A stretch of 64,000 nucleotides of DNA from Candidatus Obscuribacterales bacterium (GTDB lineage: Bacteria; Cyanobacteriota; Vampirovibrionia; Obscuribacterales; Obscuribacteraceae), in assembly GCA_020050835.1 (NCBI GenBank), contig JAGVKB010000066.1, positions 1 to 64,000 on the forward strand. The letters are read 5' to 3'. Below the pieces are notes generated by a model, which had not been told where the DNA came from, did no database searches, and worked only from the letters and a program-made list of their open reading frames with translations. Of this stretch, positions 28,047-36,397 are shown piece by piece; position 1 is the stretch's first letter, and the number at the start of each line of letters is the position of its first letter. Position numbers and translations under genes: made by a program.

Positions 28047-30815
28047 CTAAGAAGAAGGGAAGTGCGACTTGAACCAGATTCCCAAAGAGCGAAACTTCAT
28101 CTTGAGCGATTGCGAGCCCCGACTGGTTTTGCCGAGCAGAGCTGAATAGCCATCAAGCGTTGCCGCTACATCAGGGTGATTCGGTCCAAGCGCCTTCTCC
28201 CGCAACGCCAGAGTCTTGGCAAACAGCTCTTCAGACTTCTTATAGTCGCCCTTCAACAGATAGAGATCCGCCAGCTCATTCAAGCTCGAAGCAACTTCGG
28301 GATGATCAGGGCCAAATGCCTTTTGACGAATATTCAAGGCGCGCTCGTAATAAGTCAGAGCAAGATCGTACTTGCCTTCTGCTTTATAGAGCTGCCCGAG
28401 GCTGTTTAGCACTACCCCCAGTTCAGGATGGTCGGCCGGCAAAGCCTTTTCGTCAATGGTCAAGGCTCGCTTGTAGAGCGGCTCAGCTTCAGCCAGCCGC
28501 CCCTGAGCTCGATAATCCTCGGCCAGGCAGTTGAGGCTCTGGGCGATCTCCGGATGATCGGCACCCAGTGTTCGTTCTCTCACAGCTAGAGCGCGTTTGA
28601 ACATCGGCTCGGCTTCCTTGAATTTGCCTTCCTTGTAGAGGACAACCGCCAGATTATTGACGATCGTCGCCACGGCCGGGTGATCTGGACCCTGAACCTT
28701 CTCATAAAGCTCGAGCGCACGAATGTACATCCGTTCAGACTGACCGTACTTTCCTTCGTTGAAGTAGAGACCAGCGAGGTTGTTCAAAGCGAGCGCCACT
28801 GTACGGTGCTCCGAACCGTAGACCTTCAAATAAATCTCGAGCGACTGCTCGTAGAGCGGCTCTGCGTCCTTGTAGCGTCCCTGAATCCGGTAGAGATCTG
28901 CCAGCCCGGTCAGATTCATAGCCACATGCGGATGCACCTTGCCGTAGGCCTTTTCGTAAATTGCCAGGGCGTCTTTGTATAGCTCCTCGGCCTTTTGATA
29001 CTTGCCTTGCTCGGCATAGAGAGCGGCCAGATCGCTCATGCTGCTCGCTACTTCAGGGTGATTGGCTCCTAGTTTTTTCGTTCGGATGTCGACCGCCTTT
29101 TCATAGAGCGCCATCGCTTCGTTATACTGCCCCTTTTTCGTGTCCTTGATCGCCGCCAGATAGCTCATTGTCCTGGCCACCTCACTGCTATCGGCGCCGA
29201 GCGAGGCATGTTCAATCTCGAGCGCTTTATTCAAGAGCTCTTCGGCCTTCTCGTAATCCTGCTGCTTGGTAAGCATCATCGCCAGGTGATTGAGCTTCTC
29301 GGTCAACTTGGCATATTGCGGCCATTTGTCCTTTTCGATCGTGCGGGGGCAGAGACTCATGGTTAAGTCCGCCAGCTCGGCCACATTTTCGTCGTTACCG
29401 CTGCTAGTCTCCAGCGCTTGCTCCTGCCTGATGTTAGCGACACGAGCATCAAGTTCTTCGGCATCATCTTTGTTACCTTGCGACTTATAGACGCTCGACA
29501 GCTTCTCTAGACTGGAGACAAATCGTCTGTCTTGTTCGCCAAACCGCTCGGCCTCCTTAACGGCTACCAAGAGCTCCTGCTCGGCTAACGGCAGCTCGCC
29601 GCTATCCAAAGCCTTTAACCCTTTGTTGTAATGCAGCTTCCAAGTATTAGCGACGGCAGCTGAGTCATCTTCGCTGGAGTGATTCAACAATCGGAAGGTA
29701 AAGAAGGCCGCAACTAGCATTACCAGCGCAATCGCGCCAAACATGGCCTCAATCGGGATGGTCTTTTTGACCTTTCTGACCTGCTTGAGCCTGGCAGATC
29801 TTTTCAAATCCTCCAAAAGCCCGGTCGTTTTACTGCCGCCATCTTTGATCAAGTCTATTTCGCTCTTGAGCTCAGCCATCGTTTGATAGCGCTGGTCCGG
29901 CTCCTTCGCCAAGGCGATCATGATTACCTGTTCGAGCGCTTTTGGAACCTTCAACTCGGGGTCGATCGGAGCCGGGGGATCGGCCAGGCGCAGATACATG
30001 GTTTCGAGCGGATTCTGCCCGACGAAGGGCGGCCTGCCGGCAAGCGCCTCGTACATCACGCAACCCATTGAATAAAGATCCGAGCGAGCATCGAGCGGTT
30101 GGCCGGTAACCTGCTCCGGGCTCATGTAGACCGGACTGCCGAAAACCTCGCCGGTCTGGGTCAGGCGTTGCCCTTCAATTTCGGCTCCGGGCATCAATTT
30201 TGCAATGCCGAAATCGACCAGCTTGACTCTGTCGTTAGCCTCGCCTTCCTTGATGAGCATGACGTTGCTGGGCTTGATGTCGCGATGAATTACGCTCTTT
30301 TGATGCGCGAAACCGAGCGCATCGCAAATCTGCGAGAAGATACCGAGCGCTCGCTCGCAAGGCAGCGGACCGGTTTGATGGATCAGCTCACCCAGACTCA
30401 TTCCTTCCAGGTAATCCATAATTAGATAAGGCTGGCCATCCGGCGTCGAGCCGAAATCATGAACGGCGATGATGTTATGATGCGACAAATGGCTGGCAGC
30501 TTGCGCTTCTTGTTGGAAGCGGGCAAGATTTGTCCGGTGTCCCACCAGGTGCTCGCGCAAGAACTTGATCGCTACAACCTTGTGCATGAGCACGTGCCTG
30601 GCCTTATAGACCACGCTCATGCCGCCTTCGCCAAGCATCGACTCAATTTCATAGTGCTGCGCTAGCACGGTTCCCAAAAGCTTATCGACCTTCTTGGGAA
30701 CAACCAACACCTTGCTGGCCATGGTTGGGCAATCGCTGCTGCCATCGGGATGTTCCATCCCGCATAACGGACAGAGCTCCGAACTTCTGGTCTGAGTAAA
30801 TAAAGGGTCGTCCAC
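28047..30815 (-). CDS. Ser/Thr protein kinase fused to kinesin-light-chain-type TPRs
   Basis: This 922-residue membrane kinase begins with a short Cys motif (CPLCGMEHPDGSSDC) that looks like a zinc ribbon. The kinase domain (about 55-320) has GEGGMSVVYKARH, the catalytic HRDIKPSN and DFGIAKL, so it should be active. One TM helix (about 355-375, AIALVMLVAAFFTF) separates it from an extracytoplasmic region of ten or more 42-residue TPR units with the recurrent pattern ALGPNHPDVA. The TPRs probably sense or bind envelope proteins and signal inward. The start is a GTG without an obvious Shine-Dalgarno sequence. The PP2C at 1691-2482 is the likely opposing enzyme. Confidence 0.93.
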   Translation of the reverse strand: MDDPLFTQTRSSELCPLCGMEHPDGSSDCPTMASKVLVVPKKVDKLLGTVLAQHYEIESMLGEGGMSVVYKARHVLMHKVVAIKFLREHLVGHRTNLARFQQEAQAASHLSHHNIIAVHDFGSTPDGQPYLIMDYLEGMSLGELIHQTGPLPCERALGIFSQICDALGFAHQKSVIHRDIKPSNVMLIKEGEANDRVKLVDFGIAKLMPGAEIEGQRLTQTGEVFGSPVYMSPEQVTGQPLDARSDLYSMGCVMYEALAGRPPFVGQNPLETMYLRLADPPAPIDPELKVPKALEQVIMIALAKEPDQRYQTMAELKSEIDLIKDGGSKTTGLLEDLKRSARLKQVRKVKKTIPIEAMFGAIALVMLVAAFFTFRLLNHSSEDDSAAVANTWKLHYNKGLKALDSGELPLAEQELLVAVKEAERFGEQDRRFVSSLEKLSSVYKSQGNKDDAEELDARVANIRQEQALETSSGNDENVAELADLTMSLCPRTIEKDKWPQYAKLTEKLNHLAMMLTKQQDYEKAEELLNKALEIEHASLGADSSEVARTMSYLAAIKDTKKGQYNEAMALYEKAVDIRTKKLGANHPEVASSMSDLAALYAEQGKYQKAEELYKDALAIYEKAYGKVHPHVAMNLTGLADLYRIQGRYKDAEPLYEQSLEIYLKVYGSEHRTVALALNNLAGLYFNEGKYGQSERMYIRALELYEKVQGPDHPAVATIVNNLAVVLYKEGKFKEAEPMFKRALAVRERTLGADHPEIAQSLNCLAEDYRAQGRLAEAEPLYKRALTIDEKALPADHPELGVVLNSLGQLYKAEGKYDLALTYYERALNIRQKAFGPDHPEVASSLNELADLYLLKGDYKKSEELFAKTLALREKALGPNHPDVAATLDGYSALLGKTSRGSQSLKMKFRSLGIWFKSHFPSS

Positions 30816-30992
30816 GGGCAGGATAAAGCTCTACTAGGCGGATTGAATTACCCTTAGCTTACCTCGTACAAGCGCACTTACTGAAGATCTGATCTTTCCA
30901 ACGTCGTGCCGGCAGCAATAGCCTGTTTACCCGCCACTTGAGTACTCTCCAGTTAAGGAATTCATCAACCCTCGTCAGTCTTCAGTGGTCCG

Positions 30993-31009
30993 AATGTCCA
31001 GAAATGTCC
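30993..31009 (+). promoter_or_regulatory. Paired AATGTCC direct repeats, one helical turn apart
   Basis: AATGTCC occurs at 30993-30999 and 31003-31009, ten bases apart, and is followed by TAATATAAC, which could be a -10 region. It lies 56 bases upstream of the NarL-type gene and may be its operator. Confidence 0.35.
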
Positions 31010-31064
31010 TAATATAACTCTATCGAGTTAGTTTGCAATCAGTGAAAAATCGCCTCAAACAATC

Positions 31065-31733
31065 ATGCCGGAGCGCGCTCCAGTCAGAATCATCATTGCA
31101 GACGACAAGCAGATTTACCGTTTTGGCTTGCGGGAGCTGCTCAGGGGCATAGAGCGCTGCGAAGTTGTGGCGGAGGCTCACGATGGTCTCCAAGCCGTCG
31201 ATTTGGCAATCCGACTTCAACCGGACTTGGTCTTTCTCAAATCCGATATCGCCGAGCTCAATGGAGTTACGGTCACTCAAAAGATCAAAAAGAATAATCA
31301 GAATATTAGCGTGCTGATGTTGCTCTCCAAAGAGCAGGATTTCTGGGCAGCGCTTGATTCAGAGGCGGACGGATATGTGGTGCGCGAAATGATGACCGAA
31401 GTGCTACCGATGGTCATTACGGTACTAACCGAGGGCGGTGCCTTCATCGGACCGACTATCTCTGCCTATTTACTCAGAGGTGAAGGCTTAAGACTCCTCA
31501 AATCAACGGTCACCAGACAGCCGGACGCCAGCGCTTTAGCGGCACTTTCTCTGCGAGAAAAGGATGTGCTCAATCTGCTGGTGGAAGGCATGAGCAACCA
31601 GCAGATCGCCGACAGACTGGGTTTGAGCATTCAGACGGTGAAAGTGCACGTGCGGCATATCTTGAGAAAGCTGCGCGTCGAAGACCGAACGCAGGCCGTT
31701 TTGAAAGTCTTGAAACCAGCTAGCAGAGCCTGA
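31065..31733 (+). CDS. NarL-type regulator with a degenerate receiver
   Basis: This 222-residue protein has a receiver-like domain (1-130) and a canonical LuxR-type HTH (about 158-215: LSLREKDVLNLLVEGMSN, then QQIADRLGLSIQTVKVHVRH). In the receiver the acidic pair is present (IADDKQI), but the phospho-acceptor Asp is Lys59 (PDLVFLKSDIAELNG), the conserved Thr/Ser is Leu87, and the conserved Lys is Arg107. It therefore should not be controlled by ordinary phosphorylation. Asp61, two residues further on, is not at the usual position. No histidine kinase is adjacent; the Ser/Thr kinase is divergent upstream. Confidence 0.9.
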   Translation: MPERAPVRIIIADDKQIYRFGLRELLRGIERCEVVAEAHDGLQAVDLAIRLQPDLVFLKSDIAELNGVTVTQKIKKNNQNISVLMLLSKEQDFWAALDSEADGYVVREMMTEVLPMVITVLTEGGAFIGPTISAYLLRGEGLRLLKSTVTRQPDASALAALSLREKDVLNLLVEGMSNQQIADRLGLSIQTVKVHVRHILRKLRVEDRTQAVLKVLKPASRA

Positions 31734-31846
31734 ACGGTTGCCAAGCATCGAAGCGAAAAATAAATTCCTATGAGCGATTTAGGCGCCCGCCTAACTGGGT
31801 ACAAATTTGAGTAGAAACCAGAAGTGGTGCTTCGAGGAACGCGAAG

Positions 31847-32167
31847 ATGAAGGCTCTAGTGCTGGCTATCCTGCTAATGACAATTAGCCCGGCGTTTGGA
31901 CAGGAGTTGCAGCCGGCCTGGGAAAGCTCCTTCAAAGATGCCGAGCAGGCGTTCGAAAGGCGCGACTACTTCGGTGCTAGACGGTTGTTTTCACAAACTT
32001 TGGCCGAAGCGGAGCGCAGCAGTCAGGAGCTAGAGCTTGCTAAGAAACTCGAATCTGTCGCTGAGCAGTATGCCGCCAAAAACAGATGTCACGTCGCGGC
32101 TGCCTTGAGAAAACAGGCCGGCAAGATTTACGACCACATTTTTGGACTAGCTACTAGAGCTCGCTGA
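31847..32167 (+). CDS. Small exported helical protein, TPR-like
   Basis: This 106-residue protein has a signal peptide (ALVLAILLMTISPAFGQ). The mature part (SFKDAEQAFERRDYFGARRLFSQTLAEAE) resembles one or two TPR helical pairs. AGGA nine bases upstream supports the ATG. No domain beyond this is recognised. Confidence 0.68.
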   Translation: MKALVLAILLMTISPAFGQELQPAWESSFKDAEQAFERRDYFGARRLFSQTLAEAERSSQELELAKKLESVAEQYAAKNRCHVAAALRKQAGKIYDHIFGLATRAR

Positions 32168-32176
32168 TAGCTGCAT

Positions 32177-32503
32177 TCAAGAGAGTGCGTACAGCAACCA
32201 GGAGCGCCTGGGTCTGTCAGCGAACAGGAAGGATAACAAGTTAGACAGATTGAGCAGCTGGTTGAACAAACAACGCCGAAGTTCAGCTTCGGGCAATAAC
32301 TCCGATTTGAAAGTCTGGCGTAGCGCTCGCTTATTGTGCCAGGACAGGCCGATGTGCTTTCTGTGCAGCACGTAATTGTGCCAACGCTTATGGTGCAGCT
32401 CGAACAACTCTTGCCGGTCGTAGGATTCCTGCGGCTCCGGCACCTTTTCGGTCTCCAACCGGGAAGCTGGAAGGTCGAACTCTTTTATCTCTGAAGGAAT
32501 CAT
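32177..32503 (-). CDS. Hypothetical protein
   Basis: This 108-residue protein is rich in His, Trp and Arg in its middle (KRWHNYVLHRKHIGLSWHNK) and Leu-rich near its end. GGGAG eight bases before the ATG supports translation. It is convergent with the small exported protein, 9 bases apart. I recognise no family. Confidence 0.55.
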   Translation of the reverse strand: MIPSEIKEFDLPASRLETEKVPEPQESYDRQELFELHHKRWHNYVLHRKHIGLSWHNKRALRQTFKSELLPEAELRRCLFNQLLNLSNLLSFLFADRPRRSWLLYALS

Positions 32504-32732
32504 CTATAAAGCTCCCGAAGGCAGCTAAAATCACGGTTGCCATGGGCCGGCAACAACGCCACCGCCGCCGGCCATGATCGGATCTTAATTATAAGTGCTT
32601 AGTCAAGCCCATCGCGCCACCAGCCTGACAACTCAAAGCTAAGGACTGATGCTGATTACCGCCAGCGGCATCGGCGCGGACCGGACACTCTATAATCTTT
32701 CTCAGAAAGGAAATGGTTGGAGGATCATCACC

Positions 32733-33164
32733 TTGAAAAGAATGTTTCCTGGAAACAACTACTGCCCCTGCGGCAGCCAGATTAAGTACAAGAAGTGTTG
32801 CCAGCCAAAGGGGATTGACTACTTTCTCAAGAAGAACGGCAAGATAGTGCGTGAAGCGCAAATGACGCCTGAAAGGAGAGCCGCATTCGAAGCCGAGAAG
32901 CAGCGCTTTTTCGAGGAGCACAGTCGAAAGCCGACCGAAGAAGAAGAATCAGTCATGCGTTATTCAGAATTCGAAGAGATCGATGCCGTCATTGAAAAGG
33001 AGCTGATCGCAATGGGAGCTTCAGCGGAAACTATCTACGCTTTTGAAAAGACCGGCATTCTAATTACTCGCGAAAACGAGCATCAGTTTCCCCCCGACGA
33101 GCTCAAGCGCTGGTCCGCAGCTGTCCAGGAGTACAGGCTCATACAGGATCTGGTCAAAGAATGA
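32733..33164 (+). CDS. SEC-C motif protein
   Basis: This 143-residue protein carries an N-terminal SEC-C zinc motif (CPCGSQIKYKKCC, about residues 10-22), as at the C-terminus of SecA, where it binds zinc and SecB. The rest is a charged helical domain (EFEEIDAVIEKELIAMG). TTG 32733 is chosen over ATG 32742 because GGAGG lies nine bases upstream of the TTG. SEC-C-only proteins are common and mostly uncharacterised. A terminator follows at 33186. Confidence 0.75.
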   Translation: MKRMFPGNNYCPCGSQIKYKKCCQPKGIDYFLKKNGKIVREAQMTPERRAAFEAEKQRFFEEHSRKPTEEEESVMRYSEFEEIDAVIEKELIAMGASAETIYAFEKTGILITRENEHQFPPDELKRWSAAVQEYRLIQDLVKE

Positions 33165-33185
33165 GCGCTGACATTTTAGAACTCT

Positions 33186-33209
33186 AAACGATCCGGAAAG
33201 ATCGTTTTT
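33186..33209 (+). terminator. Intrinsic terminator before xpt
   Basis: AAACGATC pairs with GATCGTTT across a 6-nt loop, with a T-run at the end. It lies between the SEC-C gene and xpt, so xpt has its own promoter or is read past the terminator. Confidence 0.7.
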
Positions 33210-33226
33210 CACCCGGAGATAACTCG

Positions 33227-33805
33227 ATGCAAATTCTACGCGAGCGAATTCTGACAGACGGCAGGATACTAGCTGGCAACATCTTGAAAGTCGACTCGTT
33301 CATGAATCATCAAATCGATCCGACCCTAATGAAAAGCATTGGTGAGGAATTTGCCCGCCGCTTCGCCTCAGTAAAGGCATCCAGAATTTTGACCGCCGAG
33401 ACCAGCGGCATCGCACCAGCGCTGTCAACCGCCATGGCGCTTGAAATCCCGGTTGTGTTCGCTCGCAAGCATCAACCTAAAACGATGGTTGGCAACCCGT
33501 TCAGAGAGAAGACTGAATCGCCAACTCACGGCAATCAAGTCGAGCTAATCGTCTCTCCGGAGTATCTGAAATCGACCGACCGCGTTTTGATCCTGGACGA
33601 CTTTCTCTCGAGCGCGCGTACCATCGTGGCCCTTGTCAAGTTGATTCAACAGAGCGGCGCGACCTTGGTCGGCATCGGCGCCGTGATTGAAAAGACGTTT
33701 GCCGGTGGCCGGGCCAGTCTCCAATCTCTCGATGTGCCGATCGAGACGCTGGCTCAAATCGAGCGCTTTGACGGTGATCAAATCATATTAAGCGAGTTGA
33801 ATTAA
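33227..33805 (+). CDS. xpt: Xanthine phosphoribosyltransferase
   Basis: This 192-residue purine-salvage enzyme converts xanthine and PRPP to XMP. It follows the Bacillus Xpt pattern closely: LKVDSFMNHQIDP near the start, TAETSGIAPALS, VVFARKHQP and the PRPP-binding loop VLILDDFLSSART. A GGAG Shine-Dalgarno precedes the ATG. I looked for a purine riboswitch in the leader and found only the terminator of the gene before it. Length and motifs match the family. Confidence 0.95.
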   Translation: MQILRERILTDGRILAGNILKVDSFMNHQIDPTLMKSIGEEFARRFASVKASRILTAETSGIAPALSTAMALEIPVVFARKHQPKTMVGNPFREKTESPTHGNQVELIVSPEYLKSTDRVLILDDFLSSARTIVALVKLIQQSGATLVGIGAVIEKTFAGGRASLQSLDVPIETLAQIERFDGDQIILSELN

Positions 33806-33822
33806 ACCAGCTTTGCGCTTAA

Positions 33823-33856
33823 CTCTCATTGCCGCCCGGAGATGAGAGGGCAATGA
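33823..33856 (+). other. Two mutually exclusive stems downstream of xpt
   Basis: CTCTCAT (33823-33829) can pair with ATGAGAG (33842-33848), and the overlapping TCATTGCC (33826-33833) can pair with GGCAATGA (33849-33856). Only one can form at a time. This could be an xpt terminator with alternative folds or a leader switch for the acyltransferase gene. Confidence 0.4.
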
Positions 33857-34058
33857 TTCACAAGTTGGCCAGACTTTCATCACTTGTTAGCTTGTAAATT
33901 GCTGACTGTTTGACCGATGAACCGACCTTAATCCGGAAGGAGCCGGCGGACCGTGCTATATTCTATTGGCAACTGGCGAATCTGGTGGAACAATATAAGA
34001 GGGTGGGAAGTCTTAAATAGACAAATCGTCGTTTGGCACGTTCCCGGGGAAGGACAAA

Positions 34059-34949
34059 TTGGATAGAAACTCAGGTAATCGAACATTTTCGCTGTCTTGG
34101 CTGTCGCGTTGGCGTTGGAATGTTCTAGATCTCATACAGATTTGCAATCGCGGCAGTATCGCCACTTACTTGTATGCTGACATGGATATGAGCTGGTCCG
34201 AGCAGCTGCGTGCATCATTAGCCAAGATTGGTCAAAGAGTAACTATTACAGCGATTGTGCTCAAGGCGATCGCCATTGCCCAGATCAAACACCCAGAAAG
34301 CAGAAGCGTCTTGTTGCCGTTTGGACGCACCGCCGTGCTGGAAGAAGTAGTGGGCGGCTTTACAGCGGAGAAAGTGGTAGAAGGCAAGCCGGTCGTTTAC
34401 TTTGGCGCAATCAAAGAGCCGATCAAAAAGACAATCGCCCAGATTGCACGCGAGCTCAGAGAATATGCCGAAAGGGATGTCTCCGAGATTCCCCAGCTCG
34501 ACCTCGAGCATCGCTTCGCAAAGATGCCCTGGTTGATCAGACGGATTATCCTTTGGTTCGGAGTCACCTTTCCGGACTTTCGCCTTAAGTTTATGGATGC
34601 CACGTTCGGCATCAGCTCGTTGGGCAAATATGGCATCCGGATGTTGATTCCACCCTGCGTTACGACTTCGACATTCGGCATCGGTTCGGTCGAAAACCGA
34701 CCGGTGGTGCGTGGTGGCGAGATTGTAATCCGCCCGATCATGAATATCTCGCTCAACTTCGATCATCGCTTGATCGACGGAGCGCCAGCGGCGCGTTTCC
34801 TAAACGATGTAAGGCTTTTGTTGGAAGGTGGCTTGCACGAGCATCTGACACCGGAAGAGCGTGCAGCCGTCTCGCAGACTCAGGAAACGACCGAACTGAT
34901 CAACAGCCTGGAAAATGCGATCGCCGACAAGAAGGTCTCAGTCGGTTAA
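34059..34949 (+). CDS. Lipoyl-less 2-oxoacid dehydrogenase acyltransferase (E2 catalytic) domain protein
   Basis: This 296-residue protein is an E2 catalytic domain only. The terminal FDHRLIDGAPAARFLNDV contains the catalytic His and Asp-Gly (HxxxDG) of CoA-dependent acyltransferases, and GRTAVLEEVVGGFTAEKV and the FGIGSVENRP block fit the fold. There is no lipoyl domain, no E1/E3-binding domain and no E1 or E3 gene nearby. It may acylate a free thiol or amine rather than work in a dehydrogenase complex. The start is a TTG with AAGGA close upstream. Its end overlaps the convergent patatin gene by 12 bases. Confidence 0.85.
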   Translation: MDRNSGNRTFSLSWLSRWRWNVLDLIQICNRGSIATYLYADMDMSWSEQLRASLAKIGQRVTITAIVLKAIAIAQIKHPESRSVLLPFGRTAVLEEVVGGFTAEKVVEGKPVVYFGAIKEPIKKTIAQIARELREYAERDVSEIPQLDLEHRFAKMPWLIRRIILWFGVTFPDFRLKFMDATFGISSLGKYGIRMLIPPCVTTSTFGIGSVENRPVVRGGEIVIRPIMNISLNFDHRLIDGAPAARFLNDVRLLLEGGLHEHLTPEERAAVSQTQETTELINSLENAIADKKVSVG

Positions 34950-35957
34950 ACCGCCTGTTTGCGCTCTGCTGACCGCAGACTGGACTACACTTTGTAGCTT
35001 TGCCTTGATCTGAGGCAGGGCAGCACGAGCGGCTTCCTCGCCGGCCTTGATAGCTTTGCTGGCATCCTTCGCCTTTAAGGAGAGAACGCCGATCCCATCC
35101 ACATTGGGATGAATGACTACATCTGAGTCTTTGACCGGAAACTCATCACCATGCTCGAGCGCAATCTCTTCGATGCGGGGAGCGACGCTGCCAATTTTGC
35201 GAAAGTGCTTTTTCTCCATCGGATGGAGATTTTCATCGACATCCACTGAGATGACGATGTCGGCACCCATGCCTCTGGCCGCCTCGGATGGCACATTGGC
35301 GACGATAAATCCGTCGACCAACAGTCCATCGTCATATTCAACCGGCCGCCGAAGCACCGGAATGGCTGAACTGGCTTGCATCGCTTTGGACAGAGAGCCC
35401 TTGGAGATAAGGTATTCCTTGCCATCCAACAGATTGGTAGAGACCGCCCGATACGGGATGTTCAACTGCTCGATCTCGCGCTTGCCTTCAGGCAAGCAGC
35501 TCTCCAAGTAATTTCGCAACTTGTTGCCAAAATAGAACCCGTCATAGGGGTGCCAGCCGAACAGATGCGGGATAGCAAAGAACGGAATTGCCAGTACTCG
35601 AACATAAATCGGAACCGTCATGTAATTTTTCATGATGTGCGGTTCGGTAAACTTCGCTTCAATCTGATCAATCGGCAAGCCGGCGCAATAGAATCCACCG
35701 ACGATCGCCCCCATACTGGTACCGGCTACCATGTCGATTGGAATACCCTCCTTCTGCAGGACGCGCAGAACACCGACGTGCGCCGCTCCGCGTGTGCCTC
35801 CGCCTCCGAGCGCCAATGCCACGCGCGGACGGGTGCTGGCACCAGTCGTTTTGCTGTCGTCAGCGAGCGCCGGAGCGTTCGAAGCGACTAATGCCGCCAG
35901 GACGACTGAAGATAGCCTGATGGATAGGGATTGGTAATGCCGGATGCTCTTAATCAC
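34938..35957 (-). CDS. Exported patatin-like phospholipase (RssA type)
   Basis: This 339-residue protein is a Ser-Asp dyad lipid hydrolase. The oxyanion motif GGGGTRGAAHVG, the nucleophile motif GTSMG and the dyad Asp in DGLLVDG are all present. GTG 35957, with GGAG ten bases upstream, gives a signal-like N-terminus (SIRLSSVVLAALVASNAPALA), so it acts outside the cytoplasm. The C-terminal part (VIHPNVDGIGVLSLKAKDAS) follows RssA-like proteins. It is convergent with the acyltransferase. Confidence 0.92.
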   Translation of the reverse strand: MIKSIRHYQSLSIRLSSVVLAALVASNAPALADDSKTTGASTRPRVALALGGGGTRGAAHVGVLRVLQKEGIPIDMVAGTSMGAIVGGFYCAGLPIDQIEAKFTEPHIMKNYMTVPIYVRVLAIPFFAIPHLFGWHPYDGFYFGNKLRNYLESCLPEGKREIEQLNIPYRAVSTNLLDGKEYLISKGSLSKAMQASSAIPVLRRPVEYDDGLLVDGFIVANVPSEAARGMGADIVISVDVDENLHPMEKKHFRKIGSVAPRIEEIALEHGDEFPVKDSDVVIHPNVDGIGVLSLKAKDASKAIKAGEEAARAALPQIKAKLQSVVQSAVSRAQTGGLTD

Positions 35958-36397
35958 TGGACAAATTCTCCTGAGATGCGCTTCACCTGCGTGCAGGCAT
36001 TCGAAACGCGCACCTGGAAAAGTATACACCGCCTCGCTCTGACCGTGTAAGGCGGCAGACTGCTCTTACCACCGAATTCAAACTAGCAGCGCAAGCTCAA
36101 ACACAGTTAACATGCCGATTGACGCAAGTGTTCGGTCAGTACAAATACGATATCTCGCTGGGGCGGCTCCGGCAGCCATCCCAACACATGCTTTCATGCC
36201 GTGCTGGCTGAATACTTACCGATTGGCAGCCTTCGGCGGTGATGCTCTGACGGGTCGACTGGTGAGCGGATGCCATGCGTCCGCTCACCAGTCGACCCGA
36301 CCTGCAAGCAGGACAAATGCTCGCAACAGTCTCAATTGCCTGGTATGACACTACCAACGGTGCCAGGCCAAAGCAGGCGAGCTGGAAGCTTCAGCAG
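35958..36397. other. 440-bp gene-free stretch with a 20-bp perfect inverted repeat
   Basis: Nothing protein-like is seen on either strand. The striking feature is the inverted repeat at 36251-36299. The patatin promoter on the minus strand should also lie here. Confidence 0.6.
36251..36299. repeat. Perfect 20-bp inverted repeat with 9-nt loop
   Basis: Bases 36251-36270 are exactly complementary to 36280-36299, and three more pairs (one wobble) extend into the loop. It lies about 100 bases beyond the 3' end of the tricorn gene and lacks a U-tract on either strand. Confidence 0.9.

Noticed and set aside
33165-33226. Purine riboswitch in front of xpt
   Set aside because: xpt is often under a purine riboswitch in Firmicutes, but the short leader contains only an intrinsic terminator and the Shine-Dalgarno sequence.
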